In this document: piece by piece, positions 1 through 6,575 of the stretch | How positions within the stretch are numbered: position 1 is the first letter of the stretch | Layout: every line of letters starts with the position of its first letter | From: CAZQSL01 sp964595945 | Lineage (GTDB): Bacteria > UBP15 > UBA6099 > JAJRTR01 | Direction of reading: 5' to 3' | Assembly (NCBI GenBank): GCA_964595945.1 | Contig: CAZQSL010000104.1 | Span: forward strand, 1-12,645 | Length of the DNA stretch: 12,645 nucleotides | Notes under the pieces: model-generated | What the model saw: the letters and a program-made list of their open reading frames with translations, nothing else | What the model was told of the DNA's origin: nothing | The model's database searches: none | Made by a program: the position numbers and the translations under genes

Positions 1-103
1 TGTGGTCAAATGTATGTGGCTTTTTGACGGAGCGCTACACAAGCCGGGACAAGTGTGGTAAGGTCGGGGAAGGTGACAATGCAGCATTGGGGGGCAAGAC
101 GAT

Positions 104-601
104 ATGGGACATAAGGAACATCACGAGAGCGCGAAATCGCCTGTGGCGGTGCTGGTGGTGACGGTGAGTGATACGAGGACGCATGAGACTGATACGAGCG
201 GGGGGCTGATAGTGGAGCGGCTGGCGGGGGCGGGGCATCTGGTGGTGGGCCATGAGGTAGTCAGGGATGATGCCGGCGAGATCGCGCGAGTGTTTGAGGG
301 GAGGCCGCCGGGGACTCAGGCCGTGATTTTCAATGGCGGGACGGGTATTTCGCGGCGCGATACGACATTTGATGCCGTGGAGCGGTTGCTGGACAAGACG
401 TTGCCGGGATTCGGAGAGATATTCAGGCGGTTGAGTTATGATGAGATCGGCGCGGCGGCTATGATGAGCCGTGCGGTGGCCGGGGTGGCGCAGGGGGTGG
501 CCGTGTTTTCGGTGCCAGGGTCGACGGGCGCGGTGCGGCTCGCGATGGACCGGCTGATACTTGGGGAGTTGCCGCATTTTGTGTGGGAGATCGGCCGCTG
601 A
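104..601 (+). CDS. moaB: MoaB/MogA-family molybdenum cofactor biosynthesis protein
   Basis: A 165-residue protein of the MoaB/MogA fold, the usual length for the family. These proteins bind molybdopterin and adenylylate it before metal insertion; they are soluble and cytoplasmic. Visible family signatures are the VSDTR strand (residues 21-25), the substrate loop GGTGISRRDTT (78-88), the PGFGEIFRRLSYDEIG segment (101-116), MSRAVAG (121-127) and the PGSTGAV loop (138-144), followed by the C-terminal LPHFVWEI. MoaB and MogA cannot be separated reliably by eye; the short single-domain form and the LSYDEIG stretch favour MoaB. The ATG is preceded only by a G-rich run (about 90-95), a weak ribosome site, and I see no convincing promoter in positions 1-103. 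Its codons end mostly in G (GTG, GCG, ACG), whereas most genes here prefer C, which may indicate a different history. No other cofactor gene is in the window. Confidence 0.9.
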   Translation: MGHKEHHESAKSPVAVLVVTVSDTRTHETDTSGGLIVERLAGAGHLVVGHEVVRDDAGEIARVFEGRPPGTQAVIFNGGTGISRRDTTFDAVERLLDKTLPGFGEIFRRLSYDEIGAAAMMSRAVAGVAQGVAVFSVPGSTGAVRLAMDRLILGELPHFVWEIGR

Positions 602-625
602 TTGCGGGATTATTGAAAAACTGTT

Positions 626-653
626 TTGAAAAGACGTCCTTTGCGGGTAAACT
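626..653 (+). promoter_or_regulatory. Candidate sigma70-type promoter for the LOG gene
   Basis: TTGAAA (626-631, one mismatch to the -35 consensus), a 16-nt spacer, then TAAACT (648-653, two mismatches to the -10 consensus). The predicted start is near 660, giving a leader of about 40 nt that contains the Shine-Dalgarno GAGGGGA (684-690). This is pattern matching only. Confidence 0.45.
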
Positions 654-701
654 TTGGAAAGTATGAAAGTCATCCACTATGCTGAGGGGAGATACTGATA
701 T

Positions 702-1358
702 ATGGCATCTCAGAAAACTGTCAAGGAAGATACCTGGCGGATATTCAAGATCATGGCGGAATTTGTCGAAGGTTTTGACAAGTTGTATCAGGTGGGGGAA
801 TGTGTGACGATATTCGGCTCCGCCCGCACAAAGCCGACGGACAAGCATTATAAACTGGCGTACAAGACGGCGCTGCTGCTCGCAAAAAACGGATATGGCG
901 TCGTGAGCGGCGGCGGCGGCGGCATCATGGAGGCAGCCAACAAGGGCGCGTCGGATGGCGGCGGCGCATCGGTTGGGCTCAATATCCTGCTGCCGCACGA
1001 ACAGGCTCCCAATCCTTTCATCAAGACTCTGATCAATTTCCACTATTTTTTTGTCCGCAAGGTGATGTTTGTGAAATATGCCCACGGAGTCATCATCATG
1101 CCGGGCGGGTTTGGCACCATGGATGAGTTTTGTGAAGTCCTGACTCTGACTCAGACGAAGAAGGTGCACCGTTTCCCGATCGTGCTGATGGGGACCGAGT
1201 ACTGGCAGGGCATGCTTGACTGGTTCAGGGATTCGATGCTCAAGAAGGGGTATATTTCCGCGGAGGACCTGGATATGTTTCTCGTCACGGATGATCCCAG
1301 GGAAGCAGTGCAGTATATCAAGGATTTTTCGATCGACTATACCGCGATGAAGCTGTAA
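702..1358 (+). CDS. LOG-family (TIGR00730-type) Rossmann-fold nucleotide phosphoribohydrolase
   Basis: A 218-residue protein of the LOG / 'lysine decarboxylase-like' family. Characterised members remove ribose 5-phosphate from nucleoside monophosphates, including cytokinin monophosphates and AMP; many bacterial members have no known physiological role. The family signatures are all present: SGGGGGIMEAANKGA (residues 69-83), the FFVRKVMF stretch with catalytic Arg-Lys (119-120), and PGGFGTMDE (134-142), whose glutamate is catalytic in homologues. The N-terminal part (about 33-42, VTIFGSAR) forms the first Rossmann strand. The start ATG follows a GAGGGGA ribosome site by 11 nt. The gene lies 100 nt downstream of moaB with its own candidate promoter, so a shared transcript is possible but not required. 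It converges on endonuclease V with a 43-nt gap. Substrate specificity cannot be read from the sequence. Confidence 0.92.
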   Translation: MASQKTVKEDTWRIFKIMAEFVEGFDKLYQVGECVTIFGSARTKPTDKHYKLAYKTALLLAKNGYGVVSGGGGGIMEAANKGASDGGGASVGLNILLPHEQAPNPFIKTLINFHYFFVRKVMFVKYAHGVIIMPGGFGTMDEFCEVLTLTQTKKVHRFPIVLMGTEYWQGMLDWFRDSMLKKGYISAEDLDMFLVTDDPREAVQYIKDFSIDYTAMKL

Positions 1359-1401
1359 GGTTATTTTGTGACAAGCCCTAAGGGTGGCCGGGGAGCACTG
1401 C

Positions 1402-2100
1402 TCATGTCCCGGTGGTTGGGAGTGCGGCGCGGCGGGCGGCATTGGCGGCCTCATGGGCGAGTCGGAGAGGCAGGGGCACTCGCGCGCGGCCGTCGGTGAC
1501 GGCCATGACGGTGGCTATGGCCGAAGTAAGGTCTATGCGGTTGCCCTGCGAGACAAATACCGGACTGGCGCCAGCGCGGGTGCGGAGAGCCGCTGCGACG
1601 ATGTCGCCTTCGAGCGACACGGGAGAGTGCGCCCCCCGTGTGTCTGCAGGTGGCGGGTATTGCCCGCAGAGGCGGGTCTTGGCGCATCCGATCACGGGGC
1701 AGTCGAGCATGAGGACGAGGTGGCAGGCGAGTCCGAAGCGGCGCGGGTGGGCGAGACCATGTCCGTCGGTGATGATGGCGCCGGGCACGTGGCGCAGGGA
1801 TTCGACTGCGGGGATGAGCGCAGGGATTTCGCGAAATGACAGCAGGCCGGGGACGTAGGGAAAGGCGACTTCGGCGCGGGCCGTGACGGTTTCGATCACT
1901 TCGAGGCCAGGCAGAGCTACGACTACTATTGCGGCGAATAGAGTGCGCGAATACAGGTCGCACGACATATCGGCAGCGGCGATGGTGCGGGGGGCGTAGT
2001 CTGGCGGAGGGGTGAGCGTGAGGGTGCCGGCGAGGGTGCGCTGGATGGCGATGGCTTCGGCGGGCGTGATGTCCCAGTTGTGCAGTGTGCGTATTTTCAA
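1402..2100 (-). CDS. nfi: Endonuclease V (deoxyinosine 3' endonuclease)
   Basis: A 232-residue protein matching bacterial endonuclease V along its whole length. The enzyme nicks DNA one nucleotide 3' of deoxyinosine, starting alternative excision repair of deaminated adenine. The conserved pieces are in order: LHNWD near the N terminus, AAADMS with metal-binding Asp44, FPYVPGLLSFRE (residues 80-91, the base-sensing PYxPG wedge and Glu91), TDGHGLAHPRR (Asp112, His118), IGCAKTRL (Lys141), ASPVFVSQGNRID (178-190) and the C-terminal LRLAH (His216). The reading frame has no usable ATG: the first start is TTG at 2100-2098, and an in-frame stop lies seven codons upstream. An N terminus there aligns with family starts, so TTG initiation is the best reading. 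Only a poor ribosome site (GAGA) precedes it, suggesting low expression. The gene is convergent with the LOG gene; its stop overlaps a 5-bp stem (CCGGG 1388-1392 / CCCGG 1408-1412). Confidence 0.95.
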   Translation of the reverse strand: MKIRTLHNWDITPAEAIAIQRTLAGTLTLTPPPDYAPRTIAAADMSCDLYSRTLFAAIVVVALPGLEVIETVTARAEVAFPYVPGLLSFREIPALIPAVESLRHVPGAIITDGHGLAHPRRFGLACHLVLMLDCPVIGCAKTRLCGQYPPPADTRGAHSPVSLEGDIVAAALRTRAGASPVFVSQGNRIDLTSAIATVMAVTDGRARVPLPLRLAHEAANAARRAALPTTGT

Positions 2101-2447
2101 TGCAGTGTCTCTGCCATTTCATAGTGTAAATTGCGATGAAATCCGGAATACGGCCGAAGCACATTGCGCCTGCCGTGGACACAGCCTGGCATCACCTGCG
2201 GCAGATGGATTTCCGACTCGCCATGAGTTGCCGGGAAGTCAGGTGGTGTTTCGATTATTTGTAATATGGGTACACTTAAATCAAACACGCACAATTGCGC
2301 TCGGAACGGAAAAGACACATGCCGGTATGCAAACCACCTAACGTCTCCCTATCCACACACATTATGGCACGCACACCGACCCACCACTTTCTTTTCCCCA
2401 CATCACCCACCAGGCGCAACGGCGGCGGAACGGAAAGGGGTGAATAA
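2101..2447. other. Intergenic region between divergent nfi and the receiver gene
   Basis: About 350 nt with no convincing gene. It must hold the starts of two divergent transcripts. The best -10-like string for the rightward gene is TACACT (2271-2276), inside an AT-rich patch (about 2250-2290), but no good -35 lies 16-18 nt upstream. The same patch reads weakly in the other direction. No tRNA, riboswitch or repeat seen. Confidence 0.5.
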
Positions 2448-2900
2448 GTGATGATAACCGGCAATATCCCGAAAATTCTCCTCGTGGACCCCGCACAATC
2501 CATCACCGGCAACATTTCCCCAGGCAACCCGCCCGAGACTTTTGACATCCTCAGTACGTCATCACTACGTGAAGCGATGCTCCTCATCGAAACAGAGCGC
2601 CCCGATCTCATCATACTTGATTTTACGCTGCCCGATGGCGAAAGTCTCGAAATCTGCAAGATGCTCTCCGATCACTCCCGATATCCCCACAATCCCCCTG
2701 TCTATATCTTCACTGCCTGCGATAGTCTCGAAAACAAATTCAGCTGCTTCATCAGCGGAGCAAAACGATTCTTCTGCGTACCCCGCGAAACCCCGAATCT
2801 CATCGAATCCATCAATTCTTTCGTCAGGGCCCACGCCCGCAATCATTCCCCGCAGTCCTCACGCGATATGTCATCCCACAAACAGCTGTTTTCGATTTAA
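2448..2900 (+). CDS. Stand-alone response-regulator receiver domain protein
   Basis: About 150 residues, almost exactly one CheY-like receiver domain plus a short tail, with no DNA-binding or enzymatic output. Visible landmarks (numbered from GTG at 2448): the first strand ILLVDP with acidic Asp14, the phospho-acceptor Asp58 in LIILDFTLPDG, Thr89 in the TAC motif, and Lys106 in GAKRFF. The usual acidic pair at the end of strand 1 is reduced to one Asp, followed by Pro. Translation may begin at GTG 2448 or ATG 2451; a ribosome site AAAGGGG (2434-2440) suits either. Such proteins usually relay a phosphate or bind a partner, but no histidine kinase is in the window. The gene converges on the three-cysteine gene, with a mobile element copy between them. 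Coordinates and fold are secure; the partner is unknown. Confidence 0.8.
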   Translation: MMITGNIPKILLVDPAQSITGNISPGNPPETFDILSTSSLREAMLLIETERPDLIILDFTLPDGESLEICKMLSDHSRYPHNPPVYIFTACDSLENKFSCFISGAKRFFCVPRETPNLIESINSFVRAHARNHSPQSSRDMSSHKQLFSI

Positions 2901-3008
2901 CCCGTGAAAGAGCCGGATTTCTTGCCGCCGTCGTGGTCCACGGGGTCAGGTCGCGGTAAGGGCTGGTCCGTCAGGCGCAGGGGCATTTATTCATTCAGTC
3001 ACATCAAT

Positions 3009-3100
3009 CATTAACGTGACCTTTCACGGAATACCCGCGGAGAACCTTTTTTGCAAAAAAGGGGGGCTCCATGCTCTTGTCGCCCGCTTATCCATTAACG
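3009..3100 (-). mobile_element. Short copy (76 bp) of a MITE-like foldback element with 8-bp target duplication
   Basis: The element spans about 3017-3092. It is flanked by the exact direct repeat CATTAACG (3009-3016 and 3093-3100), which looks like an 8-bp target-site duplication. Its left part (CACGGAATAC, then CGCGGAGAACC and the 18-bp palindrome CCTTTTTTGCAAAAAAGG at 3045-3062) matches the left end of the long copy at 11314. Its right part (CTCCATGCTCTTGTCG, then CGCTTA) matches the right end of that copy. The middle of the long copy is missing, as expected from recombination between its two related sub-hairpins. There is no coding capacity, so it would depend on a transposase acting in trans. 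The right end overlaps the last codons of the three-cysteine gene and provides its TAA stop. The exact boundary is ambiguous by 1 bp. Confidence 0.75.
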
Positions 3101-3537
3101 ATCCTGAAGCGGCAACGCGGCGCGCCATCGGCCAGACGGGCTTCGATAATCATGCGCCCGCCGAGCGACTCCGCCGAACGCTCCTCAAACGCCATTGCCG
3201 AATGACACAAACCCGAATCTCCCTCCACAAATCCATAAGGGCAGCGCGTAAATTCGACAAGGTACTCATCGGCACTGTCCGAAACCGGTTCGGCGACTTC
3301 GGCGAAAAAATATTCGATGATTTCCTTCAATATCTCGACAGCCGGGCGTCCCTCGTCGACTCTGGCAGCCTTTGCCGTCGCGGCAATGGTCTTGCCAAGC
3401 CCCCCCTGCATCTTCTCGATCATCACCCAGCCCTTTTCGCTGTTGGCGACATGCTTCATCGCCTCGCCACCGAGCGCCATGACACTCATCATCGCCCCCT
3501 GCGGCAGCTTCTCTATGACATTCGTGAGTTTAGACAT
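3088..3537 (-). CDS. Small three-cysteine protein, possible sensory or ligand-binding domain
   Basis: 149 residues from the ATG at 3537, chosen because GGAGAG lies 8 nt upstream and a good promoter lies just beyond. An N-terminal region rich in Ala, Gly and Met (about 1-60) is followed by a helical stretch (66-85). The C-terminal half carries Cys99 in RCPYG, Cys111 in SGLCHSAMAFEER, and Cys142 in GAPRCRFRI. That pattern of CPxG, a second Cys, then G-x-x-R-C-x-F-x-I at the end resembles the C-terminal sensory module of several prokaryotic regulators (V4R and methanogen-output-domain style). The resemblance is recalled by eye, and I see no DNA-binding domain. The cysteines could hold a metal or Fe-S cluster. 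The final Gly codon and the stop come from an inserted element; without it the frame would end Asn-Asp-stop at the same length. Real gene: fairly sure. Function: unknown. Confidence 0.7.
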   Translation of the reverse strand: MSKLTNVIEKLPQGAMMSVMALGGEAMKHVANSEKGWVMIEKMQGGLGKTIAATAKAARVDEGRPAVEILKEIIEYFFAEVAEPVSDSADEYLVEFTRCPYGFVEGDSGLCHSAMAFEERSAESLGGRMIIEARLADGAPRCRFRIVNG

Positions 3538-3572
3538 GGAAATACTCTCCAGATTCAATAATCGCAGATACA

Positions 3573-3607
3573 ATTATAACCCGAATGTGCGTCCGGATGA
3601 TATCCGG
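3573..3607 (-). promoter_or_regulatory. Promoter and candidate operator of the three-cysteine gene
   Basis: A perfect TATAAT -10 on the minus strand (3578-3573), with the predicted start near 3566 and a leader of about 29 nt containing the GGAGAG ribosome site. No -35 consensus sits 17 nt upstream. Instead, the inverted repeat CCGGAT-GAT-ATCCGG (3593-3607) covers that position, as expected for an activator or repressor site. The -10 is seen directly; the operator role is inference. Confidence 0.55.
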
Positions 3608-3764
3608 CTACTATTATCTGAAAATTCCCCTTGCACGGGCATGACGGGACGCAGGCGCGTTTCGCATTGCGCAACAGAGCCAAAGCATATATAGTTTCCC
3701 GGTAGGGGCCTGCCTCCCGGCTCATTATAAAAGTGCTATACGCAGCAAAAAAAACACATGACAA

Positions 3765-3790
3765 ATGCTCCGGCACGATGGCCGGAGCAT
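3765..3790. repeat. Perfect 10-bp inverted repeat (hairpin)
   Basis: ATGCTCCGGC (3765-3774), a 6-nt loop, then GCCGGAGCAT (3781-3790). Read on the minus strand it is followed by TTTGTCATGTG and then eight T. The U-tract is too far from the stem for a textbook terminator. No gene ends just upstream on that strand, so its role is open. Confidence 0.6.
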
Positions 3791-3938
3791 CGTCGCTGAC
3801 AGTAATGATGACCGCATCCACCATCCGTAGCGAGTGCCGCTCTTTTTCCTGATCCTCTCTCTCCCGCTTCCTCCAGAGTCTCTTTTGCCACACCGCCAAA
3901 TTTTCCCGCTATGACAAAACGCTTTTCGTCACATTTGA

Positions 3939-3967
3939 ATAACACTACAGAAAAACGGGAATATAAG
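3939..3967 (+). promoter_or_regulatory. Candidate lon promoter
   Basis: ATAACA (3939-3944), a 17-nt spacer and TATAAG (3962-3967), giving a leader of about 80 nt. The match is moderate (4/6 and 5/6). No CIRCE inverted repeat or obvious sigma32-type site is seen, so I cannot say whether lon here is heat-inducible. Confidence 0.35.
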
Positions 3968-4052
3968 TAAATAGACAAACATACGCAAAACACCCCGGGC
4001 ACCAAAAGGGCGCCCCCGCAGGCAGCCCCCCAACACCCGAAAGCAGGAAGCC

Positions 4053-6464
4053 ATGAAACCCAAAGCAGACACCCTGAAAATCACGACGGACACACACGAA
4101 GCAGCAGCGCTCTTCGCCCCCATGCCAGTCGTCCCCATCGCCGGATCAGTGCTGTTCCCATCGCTGTTCTATCCGTTCATCATCAATAGCGACCTCGCCG
4201 CCAGAGCCGTCGACAGGGCCATGACAGGCAACCAGCTTATCTTCATCGTCGCGCCCCGCACACAGCGCGAAGACCCCGCGCGCCTCAAAGCCTCCGACCT
4301 CTTCTCGGTCGGCACCATCGGCCGCGTGATGCAGATATCCCACCCGGACAGCGGCCCTGCCAATGCCCTCGTGCTCGGCATCTCCCGCGCACGCATCATC
4401 ACCACCGACTCATCGCCCGGCGGCGTACTCTTCGCCCGGCTCAATCCCATCCCCGACCAGCCTGTCGAAGAAAACGCCAATTCCAGAGCCGTCATACGCA
4501 TCGTCAAGGACCAGCTCGAAACGGCCGCCTCTCTCGGCAAGGAAGGCATTGGCGAATTCATCGTATCCGCCCGCGACGTCCACGAACCAGGCCGCATCGC
4601 CGACCTCGCGGCTTCCACCCTCGATCTCGAAATCTATGACGCCCAGGCCGTCCTCGAAACCTTCGACCCCGTCAAGCGCCTCAGCCTCGTCTCGCGGCTC
4701 CTCGCGTCCGAACTCGAAGTGCTCCAGATACAGCAGCGCATCCTTTCGTCCATCAACAGCGGCCTCGAAGAAAAACAGCGCCACTCCTACCTCATCGCGC
4801 AGCACAAGGCCATTCACAAGGAACTCGGCCTCGACGAGGAAAACGAAGACCCGGCTGCCGAATTCCGCTCGAAAATCCTCGCCGTATCCATGCCGCCAGC
4901 CGCGGAAAAACACGCCCTTCGCGAAGCCTCCCGCCTCTCTCGCATGAATCCCGATTCTTCCGAAGCCAACATCATCCGCAACTACATCGACCTAATGCTC
5001 GCCCTCCCGTGGAACACCCGCGCACGCGAGTCCCTCGACCTTTCCCGCGCACGCGCCATCCTCGACTCAGACCACTTCGGCCTCGACGACATCAAGGAGC
5101 GCATCATCGAAACCCTCGCCATCCGCAAGCTCAATCCCTCCGCGCGCAGCCCCATCATCTGTTTCGCAGGTCCTCCCGGAGTCGGCAAAACCTCACTCGG
5201 CCAATCCATCGCACGCGCCCTCGGCCGCCCGTTTTTCCGGTTTTCCGTCGGCGGCGTGCGCGACGAGGCCGAAATACGCGGACACCGACGCACCTATGTC
5301 GGCGCCATGCCCGGCCGCATCATCTCCGGGCTCAAATCCACCGCTGTCGCCAACCCTGTCTTCATGATAGACGAAATCGACAAAATCGCTTCCGATCACC
5401 GCGGCGACCCCGCATCGGCTCTGCTCGAAGTCCTCGACCCTGCCCAGAATTCTTCCTTCAGCGACCACTACCTCGAAGTACCCTTCGACCTCTCCGAAAT
5501 CCTCTTCATCACCACGGCCAACTCACTCCACACCATCCCTGCGCCTCTCCGCGACCGCATGGAAATCATCCATCTCCACGGCTACACCGACGAAGAAAAA
5601 ATCAATATCGCCACCTCATACCTCATCCCGCGCCAGCTCGCCGCCTGCGGCCTCCGGCCCGGCACCCTCACATTCCGCCGCGACGCCCTGCGCCTCATCA
5701 TCGAGTCCTACACGCGTGAGGCCGGCGTGCGCAACCTCGAACGCGAAATCTCACGCGCCGCCCGCAAGATCGCCACACGCGTCGCCTCAGGCGACCCGCG
5801 CCAGAAATTCACAGTCACACGCTCCGGCGTCGCCACCCTCCTCGGCCCGCCCTCCATACGTCATCAGCGCCGCCGCCGCGCCGACTCCATCGCCATCGCC
5901 AACGGCCTCGCCTGGACCGAGTCCGGCGGCGAACTCCTCACCGTCGAAGCCGTCACCATGCCAGGCAACGGCCAGCTCATCATCACTGGCCAGCTCGGCG
6001 ATGTCATGAGAGAGTCTGCTCTCGCCGCTCTCAGTTTCATCAAAAGCAACTCCGCCGCTCTCGGCATCACGGCACTCCCCGGCCCCTCGCTCGATATCCA
6101 CATCCATGTCCCCGCCGGCGCCGTACCCAAAGACGGACCCTCTGCCGGTGTTACCATCGCCGCCACGTTGCTGTCTCTCTTCATCCAGCAGCCCATACGC
6201 TGCGACGTCGCCATGACCGGTGAAATATCTCTCCACGGCGACATCCTCCCTGTCGGCGGGCTCAAATCCAAAATCCTCGCCGCGCGCCGCGAATCCATCT
6301 CTACCATAATCGTCCCCGAAGCCAACCGCACCGACATTTCCCTGCTTTCTCCCGAAGACACAGCAGGTCTCGAAATCGTCTTTGTCCGATCTTTCCCTGA
6401 ACTCATCTCCCGCATCTTCGCGCAGACACGCACTCCCTCCGCACGCCGCAAAGCCGCCTCGTGA
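4053..6464 (+). CDS. lon: ATP-dependent protease Lon (LonA type)
   Basis: 803 residues, a full-length LonA protease that unfolds and degrades misfolded and regulatory proteins in the cytoplasm. Order of domains: N-terminal substrate-recognition domain (about 22-225, starting with the hydrophobic PVVPIAGSVLFP stretch), helical linker (about 225-315), then the AAA+ module with Walker A GPPGVGKT (373-380), Walker B VFMIDEID (437-444), sensor-1 TTAN (487-490), the PAPLRDRME segment (496-504) and GVRNLEREI (558-566). The serine protease domain runs from about 605, with catalytic Ser697 in PKDGPSAG and Lys740 in GGLKSK, spaced 43 residues as in E. coli Lon. A four-arginine run (606-609) sits in the linker before the protease domain, and the last residues are basic. 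The start ATG has AGGA only 4 nt upstream, slightly tight. Codons strongly prefer C. The gene converges with rseP across a 111-nt gap. Confidence 0.98.
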   Translation: MKPKADTLKITTDTHEAAALFAPMPVVPIAGSVLFPSLFYPFIINSDLAARAVDRAMTGNQLIFIVAPRTQREDPARLKASDLFSVGTIGRVMQISHPDSGPANALVLGISRARIITTDSSPGGVLFARLNPIPDQPVEENANSRAVIRIVKDQLETAASLGKEGIGEFIVSARDVHEPGRIADLAASTLDLEIYDAQAVLETFDPVKRLSLVSRLLASELEVLQIQQRILSSINSGLEEKQRHSYLIAQHKAIHKELGLDEENEDPAAEFRSKILAVSMPPAAEKHALREASRLSRMNPDSSEANIIRNYIDLMLALPWNTRARESLDLSRARAILDSDHFGLDDIKERIIETLAIRKLNPSARSPIICFAGPPGVGKTSLGQSIARALGRPFFRFSVGGVRDEAEIRGHRRTYVGAMPGRIISGLKSTAVANPVFMIDEIDKIASDHRGDPASALLEVLDPAQNSSFSDHYLEVPFDLSEILFITTANSLHTIPAPLRDRMEIIHLHGYTDEEKINIATSYLIPRQLAACGLRPGTLTFRRDALRLIIESYTREAGVRNLEREISRAARKIATRVASGDPRQKFTVTRSGVATLLGPPSIRHQRRRRADSIAIANGLAWTESGGELLTVEAVTMPGNGQLIITGQLGDVMRESALAALSFIKSNSAALGITALPGPSLDIHIHVPAGAVPKDGPSAGVTIAATLLSLFIQQPIRCDVAMTGEISLHGDILPVGGLKSKILAARRESISTIIVPEANRTDISLLSPEDTAGLEIVFVRSFPELISRIFAQTRTPSARRKAAS

Positions 6465-6489
6465 ACTGTCATCGATACCGGTTCGCGCT

Positions 6490-6515
6490 GTCCCCGAAAT
6501 GTGGCATTGGGGGAC
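6490..6515. terminator. Weak hairpin between convergent lon and rseP
   Basis: GTCCCC (6490-6495) pairs with GGGGAC (6510-6515) around a 14-nt loop. It lies between two convergent stop codons, where a bidirectional terminator would be expected. There is no T-run on either side, so this is a weak call. Confidence 0.25.
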
Positions 6516-6575
6516 GCAAACAGACAGCTCGCGAGGAGTGGGGGATGTCTGAGAGGGTTATGCGGGGGTGAGGGG

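Larger units (their letters stand above)
3608..4052. other. Long intergenic region upstream of lon, with several inverted repeats
   Basis: About 445 nt without a gene I can support. It holds an imperfect hairpin at 3699-3720 (CCGG / CCGG and AGG / CCT arms), a second TATAAT on the minus strand (3729-3724) preceded only by a T-run, a perfect 10-bp inverted repeat at 3765-3790, and a candidate lon promoter at 3939-3967. Frames crossing it have unbiased codons, unlike the C-ending genes around. The minus-strand TATAAT at 3724 could start a longer leader for the three-cysteine gene. Confidence 0.5.

Noticed and set aside
459..1454. 331-residue open frame on the minus strand opposite the LOG gene
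   Set aside because: It is antisense to a well-recognised gene, rich in Arg, His and Pro, with no family resemblance.
2902..3029. CCGTGAAAG (2902-2910) inverted against CTTTCACGG (3021-3029)
   Set aside because: A 9-bp match to the end of the short element that does not extend further, and there is no second target duplication; kept only as a possible relic.
3555..4005. Two overlapping minus-strand frames upstream of lon
   Set aside because: No ribosome site, no C-ending codon bias, and they cross hairpins and promoter-like sequence. One contains a protein-like stretch (VDAVIITVSDDAPAIV), but nothing else supports it.
79..6516. Similar strings around 79-98 and 6497-6518 (AATG..GCATTGGGGG)
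   Set aside because: About 16 nt of partial identity with no flanking structure; could be chance in G-rich DNA.
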